Positions 33,751 to 42,653 of a DNA stretch of 64,000 bases are shown here, one piece after another. A program made the position numbers and the translations under genes. Below the pieces are notes generated by a model. That model saw only the letters and a program-made list of their open reading frames with translations. It searched no databases and was not told the DNA's origin. The stretch is from contig CAVUBL010000019.1 in the NCBI GenBank assembly GCA_963739795.1, positions 1-64,000 on the forward strand, in the 5' to 3' direction. The DNA is from CAVUBL01 sp963739795. Lineage in GTDB: Bacteria > Acidobacteriota > Thermoanaerobaculia > Multivoradales > DATKCC01. Within the stretch, counting starts at the first letter, position 1; each line of letters begins with the position of its first letter.

Positions 33751-36120
33751 TCACTCGCCGCCGGCGTTCCCTCCGGCCGGGCTCGCCGCGTCGCCGGCGG
33801 CGGCGGGCGGGACTCCCGGGCCGATCTCGAAGCTCTTGCGCACCAGGGTGCTGTCGGCGTCGAACAGGCGGCCCGTCCGCATCGCCCAGGGTGGACGCGG
33901 GCCCGGGCCGCCCTGCTCGACCGAAGGCAGCTCGTCCCGCTCCGAGACCACCGCCACGCTCACCGGGCCGGGCGCGGCCGGCTTCACCGAGACCTCCACG
34001 CCGTCGGGCGGGGGCGCCAGGTAGGTGACGACCACCGGGCGGTCGTCTCGCTCGGCAGCCTCCCGGCCATCGACGACCACCCGTTGCACCGCGCCCTTCG
34101 GGATGAGGAGGCGGACCAGCTCGGTGCCTTCGGGAGCCAATACCCGGAACCGGTACAGGCCGCCGGCTTCCTCCAGGGGCTCGACCCGGGCCGACGGAAG
34201 GTCGAGGACGCGGGCCGGGCCGCTCGACGCCTTGCGGTCGTCGCCCAGGAACGGCTGGAGGGACCCCCGCTCCGGCGCCTCGGGTAGCACCTTGCGAACC
34301 CACGGGTCGGGCGCCAGGACCGACCACCAGTGCGCCTCGCCGTGGTCGGCGTCCAGGGTGTAGATCACCCCGTCCGGCCGCGGGCTCTCCGGCCCGAAGC
34401 CGCACGAGAAGCGCACCACCAGGATCAGCACCACGCCCAGCAGCAAGACCCCCCGGCCCACCAGCCAGGCCGGGCGCAGGCCCGAAGCGAGATCCATCTG
34501 AGGCACCAGGAGGGCCAGGATCAGCGGGACCAGGGCGGTCAGGACCCCGGCCGAAACGAAGCGCAGGCCGACGGCGAGGATGGACAGCGTGGGCGCCCAG
34601 ATCAGCATCGCCACCACGGCGGAGAGGGCGAGAAGCACGAAGGTCCCGAGACCCACGGGAGCAGGGCCCGCCTCGTCGCCCGACGCCTTCGGACGACCGG
34701 CCAGGAACACGCCGAGGGCGAAGAGCTGGAAGAACAGGGGAACCATGAACAGGTAGCTCGCCCCGGGCGCGGTCAGGGACACCGCCGCCGTGGCCAGGAG
34801 CCACAGCAGCAGACCGCCGGCGGCGAGCCCCTCGCCGGAGAGCTTGCGTCGGACGAGGCGGAAGAGGATGACCTCGAGACCGACGGCCACCAGGACGAGA
34901 CCGAAAAGGCTCCAGGCCAGGCTGCTCTCGTCACCCCAGATCCGGAAGTCGTACGGGAAGCGGAAGATGGCCGAGGCGACGTAGCGCCCGATCCCGAAGA
35001 GCGCCACCACGAGGACGACGTGGACGAAGAACCCCACCACCAAGGACCCGACGCCCACGCGCCGCCGCGCGAGGGCCAGGCCCAGCACGGCGATCCCGGC
35101 GATCTCGAGGAGGCCCAGCAGGGCCAAGACCCAACCCGCCGGGTACCAGAGGAAGGTCCTGCCCAGGGGGTTGAAGTAGACGGCGTCCCCGCTCGGCCGG
35201 TCGGCGGCCGGCCCCAGCTCCGGCGCCTCGCCGAACACCCGGACCATGGCCAGGGCGTTGGAGCCGAGCTGCTGGATGGAGCCCCGGTCGCAGTGCTCGA
35301 TCGAGTCCATCGCCGTGTGGTACCCCACCGCGCCGTGGATGAAGGCGAAGTTCAGGCCGCCCAGGCCGTGCTTGCGGAAGACCGTGAAGTCGGTGTCGTT
35401 GGGCAGGCGCCGGTAGACCTCGTAGGAGTACGAGGCGGCGGCCGGGTACGGGGCCGCCGCGGCGAAGTGCTCGATCAGCCACCGGTTGCCGGGGCCGGTC
35501 TCGAACATGAGCCCGGGTCCGCGGGTGCCGCGGGCCTCGAAGTTGAGCACCACGCCCACGTCTTTCGCCCAGGGGTGGGACTCGGCGAAGGCGTCGGCCC
35601 CGAGCAGCCCCCTCTCCTCCCCGTCGGAGAAGAGGACGATGACGTCCCGGTCGACCGGCGGGCCGGCCTGAAGTGCGCGCAGGGTCTCGAGCAGCACCGC
35701 CACGCCGGCGCCGTCGTCGCTGGCCCCCGGGCCGGAGGGCACCGAGTCGTAGTGGGCGTCCAGGAGCACGGCTCCCTGCTCCCGGCCGGCGGCGCCACGC
35801 AGCCGCGCCACGATGTTCTCCACCCGGCCGAAGGTCCGGCCGGAGGGCGAGCGGCCGGTCGCGGTCTGGACCTGCGGGTCGAGGCCGAGCTGGCGGAGCT
35901 GGCCGACCAGGTAGTCGCGCACCTCTTCGTGCCGCGCGCTCCCCATGGGCCGCGGAGTCGCGGCGATGGCCTTCACGTGCTCGAAGGCCCGGCCGGCCGA
36001 GAACTCGCCGGGCCGGGCGGAGGCGTCGAGAGGAGCGGGCGCCCGGAAGAGGGCGACGGCGAGCCAGGCGCCGACGGCGATGAGGATCAGCAGGAAGACG
36101 CCCGCGGTGGTCCGTCTCAT
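33751..36120 (-). CDS. M28-family zinc peptidase with C-terminal multispan membrane region
   Basis: 789 aa. One N-terminal membrane anchor is followed by a co-catalytic zinc peptidase: LLDAHYDSVPSGPGASDDGAG (His and bridging Asp), SDGEERGLLGADAF (general base Glu and ligand Glu), and YHTAMDSIEH (last His). Some eight hydrophobic helices follow (from about residue 335) and then a C-terminal soluble domain. This matches ER-aminopeptidase-like or Fxna-like M28 proteins, active on the extracytoplasmic side. ATG 36120. Substrate unknown. Confidence 0.86.
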   Translation of the reverse strand: MRRTTAGVFLLILIAVGAWLAVALFRAPAPLDASARPGEFSAGRAFEHVKAIAATPRPMGSARHEEVRDYLVGQLRQLGLDPQVQTATGRSPSGRTFGRVENIVARLRGAAGREQGAVLLDAHYDSVPSGPGASDDGAGVAVLLETLRALQAGPPVDRDVIVLFSDGEERGLLGADAFAESHPWAKDVGVVLNFEARGTRGPGLMFETGPGNRWLIEHFAAAAPYPAAASYSYEVYRRLPNDTDFTVFRKHGLGGLNFAFIHGAVGYHTAMDSIEHCDRGSIQQLGSNALAMVRVFGEAPELGPAADRPSGDAVYFNPLGRTFLWYPAGWVLALLGLLEIAGIAVLGLALARRRVGVGSLVVGFFVHVVLVVALFGIGRYVASAIFRFPYDFRIWGDESSLAWSLFGLVLVAVGLEVILFRLVRRKLSGEGLAAGGLLLWLLATAAVSLTAPGASYLFMVPLFFQLFALGVFLAGRPKASGDEAGPAPVGLGTFVLLALSAVVAMLIWAPTLSILAVGLRFVSAGVLTALVPLILALLVPQMDLASGLRPAWLVGRGVLLLGVVLILVVRFSCGFGPESPRPDGVIYTLDADHGEAHWWSVLAPDPWVRKVLPEAPERGSLQPFLGDDRKASSGPARVLDLPSARVEPLEEAGGLYRFRVLAPEGTELVRLLIPKGAVQRVVVDGREAAERDDRPVVVTYLAPPPDGVEVSVKPAAPGPVSVAVVSERDELPSVEQGGPGPRPPWAMRTGRLFDADSTLVRKSFEIGPGVPPAAAGDAASPAGGNAGGE

Positions 36121-36303
36121 GGGTTCTCTCCGTGGTTCGGGGTGGTGTGTGGATGTGGGTGGCGATGCCCGCCTAGATTGGTGTACGCCGCAGCGGCCAC
36201 CGGGACATGGAGCGACCCCCGCACCTCCTCCAATCCCCTGTCTCCCACCTCGGGGCTCGGTGGCGTTTCTGAGGGCTCGGGGCTCGCGATAGACTCCCCC
36301 ACC

Positions 36304-37353
36304 ATGTCACTGTTTCGCAAGAAGTTTCGCCTCACCGCCTGCGCCACCTCGGGCGGCTGAGCGGCCAAAATCGGTCCGGGGGACCTGAAGAAGCTGGTGG
36401 CACCCCTCGCCGCCATCGCCGGCGGCGACGAGCGGGTGCTGGTCGGGCCCGAGACGGCCGACGACGCGGGAGTCTTCCTGCTCGGTGACCGCGCCCTGAT
36501 CGCCACGGCGGACTTCATCACGCCGGTGTGTGACGACCCGCGCCGCTTCGGGCGCGTCGCCGGCGCCAACTCCCTGTCGGACGTCTTCGCCATGGGCGGA
36601 GAGGTGCTCTTCGCCCTCAACCTCTGCTGCTTCCCCGAGTCGGGCGTGCCGTCGGAGCACTTCGCCGAGATTCTCGCCGGGGGCGCCGAGATCCTCGCCG
36701 AGGCGGGGGGCGTGCTCCTGGGCGGTCACTCGGTGCGCGACGACGAGCTCAAGTTCGGCTTCTCGGCCATCGGCGAGGGCCACCCCGACCGGCTCCTGAC
36801 CAACGCCGCGGCCCGGCCCGGCGAACGGCTGATCCTCACCAAGCCCCTGGGAACGGGCGTCCTGACCAACGCCTTCAAGCTGGGGAAGCTCGACGCCGCC
36901 GGCCTAGAGAGCGCCCTTTCGGAGATGGAGAGGCTCAACCTGGCCGCCTCCCGCCTCGCCCTCGAGCACGGCGTCCGGGCCGCCACCGACGTCACCGGCT
37001 TCGGCTTCGCAGGGCACGCCCTCGAGATCGCCCGCGCCTCCCAGGCGACCCTGCGGGTGCGCCTCGACGACCTGCCGATCTACGACGGCTTCTACCGCCT
37101 CGCCGCCCGCGGGGTCTCGACGCTCTCGACCGCCGCCAACCGGGCCAACACGGAGGGCGAGCTCGACCTGGCCCCGGGACTGGACGGCCCCAGGAGCGAG
37201 ATCCTCTTCGACCCCCAGACCTCGGGGGGGCTCCTGATCGCGGTGGCCGCGGAGAAGGCCGCTTCCCTCCTCGCCGCGCTGCTGGGCTCTGGTCACCGAG
37301 CTGCCGAAGTAGGCGAGGTCGTGGCGGGGCCGGGGCGGCTGGAGGTGGCTTGA
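36304..37353 (+). CDS. selD: selenide, water dikinase with selenocysteine at residue 19 (in-frame TGA)
   Basis: The frame from ATG 36304 reads MSLFRKKFRLTACATSGG, then TGA at 36358-36360, then AAKIGPGDL and continues without a stop to 37353. SelD enzymes have Cys or Sec exactly here, before the conserved A-K-I/L-G-P sequence. Downstream, ADDAGVF, TADFITPVCDD, NSLSDVFAMGG and LLGGHSVRDDELKFG are all SelD hallmarks. The 349-residue length is normal only if the TGA is decoded as Sec. SelD makes selenophosphate from selenide and ATP. The organism is therefore expected to have selA, selB and selC elsewhere. An automated call would start at a later codon and lose the active site. Confidence 0.9.
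36373..36386 (+). promoter_or_regulatory. candidate bacterial SECIS hairpin
   Basis: GGTCC (36373-36377) can pair with GGACC (36381-36385) across a GGG loop, 12 nt after the UGA. Bacterial SECIS hairpins lie directly downstream of the UGA within the coding region with G-rich apical loops. Stem is short, so folding should be tested. Confidence 0.35.
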
Positions 37354-38659
37354 GCCGGGCCCGGGTCCTACCTCGCGACGACTCCACCTGCGGCTGGCTC
37401 GCCACCCTCTCCCCCCTCCTGAAGGCCGCCGTCTGGCGGGGGACCGGGACGCCGAGCTCGCCGTGGTGGGCGCCGGCTTCACCGGCCTGGCCGCCGCCCG
37501 GCGCCTCGCCGAGCTCGAGCCCGGATCCCGGGTGGTCGTCCTCGAGGCGCAGCGGGCCGGCGCCGGGGCGTCGGGCCGGAGCTCGGGCTTCCTGGTCGAC
37601 ATCGCCTACTTCACGACCCGGATGGAGCCCGAAGCGGCCGAGCGCCACGTCCGGCTGTCGCGCCTAGGCATCGAGCAGCTCCGGAGGCTCGTGGAGGAGC
37701 ACGCCGTCGACTGTGCCTGGGACGATCGGGGATGGCTTCACGTGGCCGCGGGCGAAGCCGGGCTGCGGGACCTCGAGAGCCTGAGAGGGTGGCTCGAGAC
37801 GCGCGGCGAGGCGTACGAGGGTCTCGACGCCGGCGCCATGGCCGCGGTCACTGGCACCCCCTTCTACCGGGCCGGCCTGCGGCTTCCCGGCCGGCCCCTG
37901 GTCCAACCGGCGTCCCTCGTCCGGGGTGTGGCCCGGGCGCTGCCCGACGCCGTCGAGCTGTTCGAGGACTCGCCGGTTCTCTCCCTGGAGCGCACCGGGG
38001 GCCGCTGGCGCCTGCGAACGCCCCGGGGCACGGTGGCCGCCCGGCGCGTGCTGCTGGCCACCAACGGCTACACCCCGGCGCTCGGGCGGCTCGGGCGCAG
38101 CCTCTTCCCTCTCCTGACCTTCGGAAGCCTGACCCGCCGCCTCACCGAGGCCGAGCAGGAGGCCCTGGGAGGGGACAGGGAGTGGGGCGTTCTGGCTCAG
38201 GACCCCATGGGATCCTCGGTGCGCCGGACCCGCGATCAACGGCTCCTGGTGCGCAACACGGTCTGCTACGCACCCTCCCTCGCCCCGTCACTCCGGGTCC
38301 GGCGCCGGGCGCAGCGCGCCCACCGCGCGGCCCTCGACCGGCGCTTCCCCACCCTCTCGAACGTGGAGTTGGAGTTCACCTGGGCCGGCATCATGGGAGC
38401 CTCGCCCAGCCGGCACCACGTCTTCGGCCAGATTGACGAGGAGCTGTACTCGGCAGCCGGCTTCACCGGCGCCGGCATCGCCCTGGGGACCGCGGCAGGG
38501 GCGCTCCTGGCGGAGATGGCGGCCGGCGCCGACTCCGAGGCGCTCCGGGACATGCTGGCCCTGCCGGCGCCCACGCGCCTGCCCCGGCGCCTGTTCTTCG
38601 ACCTGGGCGCCCGTGCCCGGGTCGCATGGATGAACGCCTCCGCCGGACCGACGCTCTGA
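37350..38659 (+). CDS. FAD-dependent oxidoreductase (DAO family), apparent frameshift near 37440
   Basis: The main frame (from GTG 37463) encodes VVGAGFTGLAAARRLAEL for FAD binding, GAGASGRSSGFLVD, and the C-terminal SAAGFTGAGIALGTAAGALLA of the glycine/D-amino-acid oxidase family. The FAD beta-strand starts right at 37463, so an N-terminus is missing. It is found in another frame from TTG 37350 (overlapping the selD stop, TTGA): SRARVLPRDDSTCGWLATL, a typical opening of this family. A one-base shift in the run of five G at 37438-37442 would join the frames. Either a sequencing error or a real mutation. The substrate is unknown. Confidence 0.65.
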
Positions 38660-38699
38660 AGGCCGTCGGCGCGCGGCGGAGGCGTTGTATCGGGAGGGA

Positions 38700-39173
38700 T
38701 CAGACGGAGACGGCGATAGCGGGCTCGGCCTGCCGGTCGCGGGCCTCGGCCGAGGCGCGGTGGGCCAGGTAGTTCCGGCCCCGGTGGAAGAACTGGGTCT
38801 CGACGTCCTGGGCCCCGAACCAGCGCTGGACGTAGGCCACGACCTCGTCGGAGTCGAACTTGCGGCAGGAGTACACGTCCACGCTCACGAAGCGGTTCCT
38901 GGCGGAGGTGTGGATCTGGATGCCGCTCTCGATGATCGGCACCCACCCGCTGTACCCGGGGCGGCCGGGGAACGCACGCTCGCAGGTCTTGAAGATGTAG
39001 GGCTGGGTCTGCTTGGTCATGTTCAGGTGAGCGCAGATCTGGTCCAGGAACTCGTAGCCGTTGTCCAGGTCGCAGCAGATGTCCTCGCTGCAGCCGAAAC
39101 AGTCGATGATCAATTGATAGCCCCAACAACCGTCGTCGCCGGTCTGGGTGCCGCAAGCCGCCGTGTCACTCAT
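38700..39173 (-). CDS. S-adenosylmethionine decarboxylase-like protein (SpeD family)
   Basis: 157 aa. The core IIESGIQIHTSARNRFVSVDVYSC aligns with the AdoMetDC processing region: Glu-Ser (Ser becomes pyruvoyl), His of IHT, and Cys of VYSC are all conserved, equivalent to Ser63, His68 and Cys83 of the small bacterial enzymes. The N-terminal half is unusually Cys-rich (CFGCSEDICCDLD). AdoMetDC supplies decarboxylated SAM for spermidine. ATG 39173 has GAGGAGG seven bases upstream; an ATG at 39194 lacks an RBS. It converges with the FAD oxidoreductase gene. A neofunctionalised SpeD homologue (such as an amino-acid decarboxylase) is possible. Confidence 0.75.
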   Translation of the reverse strand: MSDTAACGTQTGDDGCWGYQLIIDCFGCSEDICCDLDNGYEFLDQICAHLNMTKQTQPYIFKTCERAFPGRPGYSGWVPIIESGIQIHTSARNRFVSVDVYSCRKFDSDEVVAYVQRWFGAQDVETQFFHRGRNYLAHRASAEARDRQAEPAIAVSV

Positions 39174-39332
39174 CGCTACTGCCTCCTCAGTCATCCAATC
39201 CGTTCATCCCGAGATTGTCCACCGCGGCGTGCCTACTTCACCGGGGCGGGGCTGCGACCGCCTGCGGCCCTCCCGCTCGAGGGGGCTCCGCCGGGGCGCA
39301 GTTTGAACTCATCCTGAAGGTGCGTTTGCCCG

Positions 39333-41411
39333 TCAATTCGTGACAACAATCGTGGCGGGCGGAGTATCTTCGACCGCCAGAGCGAGCTCCGCCCCCAAAG
39401 GACGGCCGAGACCTGACGCGTCCTGCCCCGCCGGCACCCACTCGAGCGCCGTCTTCCAATCCCCGTCCCCGGGGCCGCGACCGAAGCCCAGAGCCCTCCA
39501 CAGGGCCTCCGAAAACGCCGGCGTCACCGGCGCCGCGGCCAGCCCCAGGAGCTTGGCCGCCAGCAGCTCGAGGGCCACCGCCGTGCGCCGCTCCTCGCCG
39601 TGGGTCGAGGCCGCTCGCTCCCAGTGGGCCTCGCCCCGTCCGAAGCGCCGCGCCTCGCGCACCAACTCGCCGAGGAGACGCGTCGCCCGCTGCGGCGAAA
39701 AGCCCGCCGCCTCGTAGGATTCGCCGATCTCCGCCAGGAGCGTCTTGAGCCGCTCGAAGAAACGGCGGTGCTCGCCGGTCCAGTCCCCGGTCGCAGGCAC
39801 CTTGCCGCCGCCGGCCGCCTCCACCCGCCGGCCCAGCTCGGCGAGCCAGGTCAGCCAGCCGTCGGTCAGCTCGCGCCGGCAGGTCTCGGCGAAGTCCTCG
39901 CGGGTGAAGTTCGTCTCCTCGCGCTCGGGGCAGGTGTAGGCCAGGTAGAAACGCACGGCGTCCCGCGGGGCCTCGGCCAGGAGCTCGCTGCCGAGGATCC
40001 GGTGGTTGCGGCTGGTGGAGAACTTCAGGCCGTCCAGGCGGTAGAACTCGTTGGAGACGAAGGCCTCCGGAAGTCGGATGTCAGGATCGTAGGCCGCCAG
40101 GACCGCCGGGACGACCACCGCGTAATAGAAGACGTTGTCGAAACCGAAGAACTGAACCACTCGCGCGTCGTCCGCCTTCCACCAGCGCTCCCAGCCCGCT
40201 GCCCCGGTGCCGTCGTCGGCGGCCAGCCGGCGCGCGTAGCCGAGATAGCGCGGGGCGATCTCGAACCAGACGTAGATGCGCTCGTCCTGGTGGCCGGGAA
40301 CCGGCACCTCGAGTCCCCACTCCCCCGGCTGGGTGACGGGAAAGTCCGGCAGCTCCCCGGCCAGGACCTCCTGGCAGAAGGCGCGCAGGCGCGTGGGCAT
40401 CTCGACGTGGCGGTAGAGCTCGCGGAGCCTTTCGGCGTGGGGGGCGAGGGGAAAGACGAGCCTCTTGCGGCGCCGGATCACCGCGTCCGCTCCGCAGCCG
40501 CGGCAGCGCGCCTCCAACAGCTCGGCGCCCCGGCTCGCCCACCCGCAGGCCTCGCAGGTGTTGCCGGCCATGGCCTCGCGGCAGTGGGGACACCGACCCG
40601 CGACCGCATCCTCGACGAGCACGCGGTCACAAGCCTCGCAGTAGGCCTCGGCCACCTCCTTCTCCACGATCGCCCCGCGGCGATGGAGCTCCCGAAAGAC
40701 CTCCTGGACCGCCTCGCGGTGGGCGCCCGACCGGTTCGCCTGGGTGTAGGCGGCGAGCTCGACACCGGCCGCCGACAGGGTCGCGGCGATCGAGTCGCTG
40801 AAGCGCCGGGCGGTCTCCGGAGGCGTCGAGCCGAGCTGGTCGGCGAGGCCCGCGACCCACGGCGAGTTGTCGTCGCTGCCGAAGACGAAGCGAGCGTCGA
40901 GGCCCCGCAGCCTGAGGTACCGGGCGTGGAGGTCCCCCGAGAGGTACGGTCCGGCCAGGTGGCCGAGGTGGAGGTCGCCGTTGGGCGTGGGCGGCGCCGC
41001 CGTCACCAGGACCCGCGAGCTCTCGCCGGCCGCGGGCGCCGCAGCCGCCTCCGCCTCCTCGCCAGCTCCTTTCCAGGCTGCCCGGTCCTCCCAGTAGACG
41101 GTCAGGAAGAGCAGGTCGTCGTCGTCGGAGGCGTTGGTCAGCGTGTGGTTGTCGAACGGCGGGTGGAAGGTCACGTCCCCCGCCGCGACCGGCTGGCGCT
41201 CCTCCCCGATCGCCATCACTCCCCGGCCGCGAGCGATGAAGAAGGTCTCGCACTCCTGGTGGGCGTGGGGCTTGGTCGACTCTCCGGGGGCGAGGATCGC
41301 CCAGGCGGCGCCGAAGGGCGGGGTGACCACCCCCTCCCAGGGATAGAGGAGCTGCAGGTCGACGTTGTACGCGTTGACCAGCGCTTCGGGGTCGAGCTTG
41401 CGAATCCACAC
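39333..41411 (-). CDS. cupin domain fused to a methionyl-tRNA-synthetase-like class I synthetase
   Basis: 692 aa. Residues 1 to about 130 form a cupin: KPHAHQECETFFIARGRG and TFHPPFDNHTLTN provide the His/Glu metal ligands. From about residue 140 a MetRS-type class I catalytic domain follows, with PNGDLHLGHLAG (HIGH-type), two Cys4-like knuckles (CEACDRV...CPHC; CEACGWA...CRGC), and the signature YRLDGLKFSTSRNHRI. KFSTS stands where KMSKS is expected, so the second Lys is lost. A helical anticodon-binding-like region ends the protein. GTG 41411 is preceded by AGGAGG. Probably not the housekeeping MetRS; an amide-forming or aminoacyl-transfer role in small-molecule metabolism is inferred. Confidence 0.8.
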   Translation of the reverse strand: MWIRKLDPEALVNAYNVDLQLLYPWEGVVTPPFGAAWAILAPGESTKPHAHQECETFFIARGRGVMAIGEERQPVAAGDVTFHPPFDNHTLTNASDDDDLLFLTVYWEDRAAWKGAGEEAEAAAAPAAGESSRVLVTAAPPTPNGDLHLGHLAGPYLSGDLHARYLRLRGLDARFVFGSDDNSPWVAGLADQLGSTPPETARRFSDSIAATLSAAGVELAAYTQANRSGAHREAVQEVFRELHRRGAIVEKEVAEAYCEACDRVLVEDAVAGRCPHCREAMAGNTCEACGWASRGAELLEARCRGCGADAVIRRRKRLVFPLAPHAERLRELYRHVEMPTRLRAFCQEVLAGELPDFPVTQPGEWGLEVPVPGHQDERIYVWFEIAPRYLGYARRLAADDGTGAAGWERWWKADDARVVQFFGFDNVFYYAVVVPAVLAAYDPDIRLPEAFVSNEFYRLDGLKFSTSRNHRILGSELLAEAPRDAVRFYLAYTCPEREETNFTREDFAETCRRELTDGWLTWLAELGRRVEAAGGGKVPATGDWTGEHRRFFERLKTLLAEIGESYEAAGFSPQRATRLLGELVREARRFGRGEAHWERAASTHGEERRTAVALELLAAKLLGLAAAPVTPAFSEALWRALGFGRGPGDGDWKTALEWVPAGQDASGLGRPLGAELALAVEDTPPATIVVTN

Positions 41412-41548
41412 GGCGGTGCGCCTCCTGACGACGAGGGAGTGGTAGCTAGACGGCCCCCGGGCGGTCCCCCGGACGCCGACATTCTCCAGGGGTGCGAACC
41501 CCCTGGGGAAGCGGGACACCGCGGGCGGGCGGCTCCGCGGCCACGAGG

Positions 41549-41578
41549 TTGACAAGAGGCCGGGCTTTTTCTGATAAT
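41549..41578 (+). promoter_or_regulatory. sigma-70-type promoter of the two-HTH gene
   Basis: TTGACA at 41549-41554 and GATAAT at 41573-41578, with an 18-bp spacer that includes a T-run. It lies 55 bp before the ATG at 41633. One of the best consensus promoters in the window. Confidence 0.7.
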
Positions 41579-41632
41579 AGGGCTGTTCGGGCTAGAGGAA
41601 TATTTCACTAACCGCAACAAGGAGTGCCCAAC

Positions 41633-42556
41633 ATGTCCGAGGATTCGACGATCGTCGAGAGGCGGCGAGATGCCCGGTCCGGAGAGGAACCACGGTCTTA
41701 TTCCCTCGTCGAGGTGGCGCAGGAGACCGGGATCTCCATGCCGATCCTTCTTAGGTACAAGCGCGAGCACCCCGAGCGGATCCCCTCCTCGGGATCGGGA
41801 AGCCAGCAGCGCTTCCCGGAGGAGGCGTTCCAGATCTTCCGGCAGATCCAGAGCGAGGAGGGGGAAACCCGAGACCTCCCGCGGCGTGGGGGGTTCGGGC
41901 TCCTGTCCCTTCCCAGAGTGCGCAGGGCCCACAGCCCGGAGCCCGAGGAGGAGGCCGCCGCGCCCACGGCTCCAGCTCCCGCTCCAGCCCCGGTTCCAGC
42001 CAAAGCTCCGGCTCCAGCTCGGGCCACAGCCCAGGCTCCGGCCCGGCCCAGGACGCAGAGCCGTCCCGCCGCCCCCACGGTGTCGGCGCCGGCCCCCGGC
42101 GAGGCCAAGCTGACCCTGGGGCAGATCGCCGAGGAGCTGGGTATCCCCTACCCCACCCTCGCCCGCTACTCGAACCAGCACGAGGATCGCATCCCCCACG
42201 TCGGCTCCGGCCGCAACCGCCGCTTCCCACCTGAAGCGGTGGAGGCCTTCCGGCGCATCCGCGCGGAGAGCCGGCCCGGCAGGCCGCCCAAGGTCAAGGC
42301 CCCCAAGGAGGCGAGCGCAGCGACAGCGGCCCCGACGGCCCGTCGCACACCGGTTCCCGCCCGCGCGGCGGCCCCCAGGGAGCCGGCGGCGGCCCCAGCC
42401 CCCATGGCCCCGCCCCCGGCGGCTACGGCCCAGGAGGGCGATCTCGCCCGACGCATCGAGAGCCTGGAGCGCTCCCAGCAGGCCCTGGAGCAGGAGATCC
42501 GCTCCCTGATCGAGGCCCTCACGAAGCCCGCAACGGTGACCATCCACCAGGTGTGA
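41633..42556 (+). CDS. DNA-binding protein with two MerR-like HTH domains and a C-terminal coiled coil
   Basis: 307 aa. Two related winged-HTH-like domains are visible: YSLVEVAQETGISMPILLRYKREHPERIPSSGSGSQQRF and LTLGQIAEELGIPYPTLARYSNQHEDRIPHVGSGRNRRF. Each is followed by a Phe-Pro-Glu-Ala segment. They are separated by an Ala/Pro linker (about residues 105-160) and followed by a second Ala/Pro-rich stretch and a short coiled coil (RRIESLERSQQALEQEIRSL), which should mediate oligomerisation. No effector domain. AAGGAG precedes the ATG at 9 bp; GTG 41624 is an alternative. Own promoter and terminator make it monocistronic. Possibly a bridging or nucleoid-type regulator; target unknown. Confidence 0.75.
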   Translation: MSEDSTIVERRRDARSGEEPRSYSLVEVAQETGISMPILLRYKREHPERIPSSGSGSQQRFPEEAFQIFRQIQSEEGETRDLPRRGGFGLLSLPRVRRAHSPEPEEEAAAPTAPAPAPAPVPAKAPAPARATAQAPARPRTQSRPAAPTVSAPAPGEAKLTLGQIAEELGIPYPTLARYSNQHEDRIPHVGSGRNRRFPPEAVEAFRRIRAESRPGRPPKVKAPKEASAATAAPTARRTPVPARAAAPREPAAAPAPMAPPPAATAQEGDLARRIESLERSQQALEQEIRSLIEALTKPATVTIHQV

Positions 42557-42582
42557 CGGAACCGGCCGACAGCGAGCGTGCG

Positions 42583-42610
42583 AAGGGCGGGCCCGCGGCC
42601 CGCCCTTTTC
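42583..42610 (+). terminator. strong intrinsic terminator of the two-HTH gene
   Basis: AAGGGCGGGCC (42583-42593), loop CGC, GGCCCGCCCTT (42597-42607), then TTC. An 11-bp perfect stem followed by a short T-run, 27 bp after the stop codon. Confidence 0.85.
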
Positions 42611-42653
42611 TTCGCTACGGACAGCGGCAACGGACTGCTAAACTTTCTACCGT

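Noticed and set aside
39238..39312. A 24-codon minus-strand peptide upstream of speD as a possible leader peptide
   Set aside because: No RBS, no regulatory codon run, and no conserved hairpin; could be chance.
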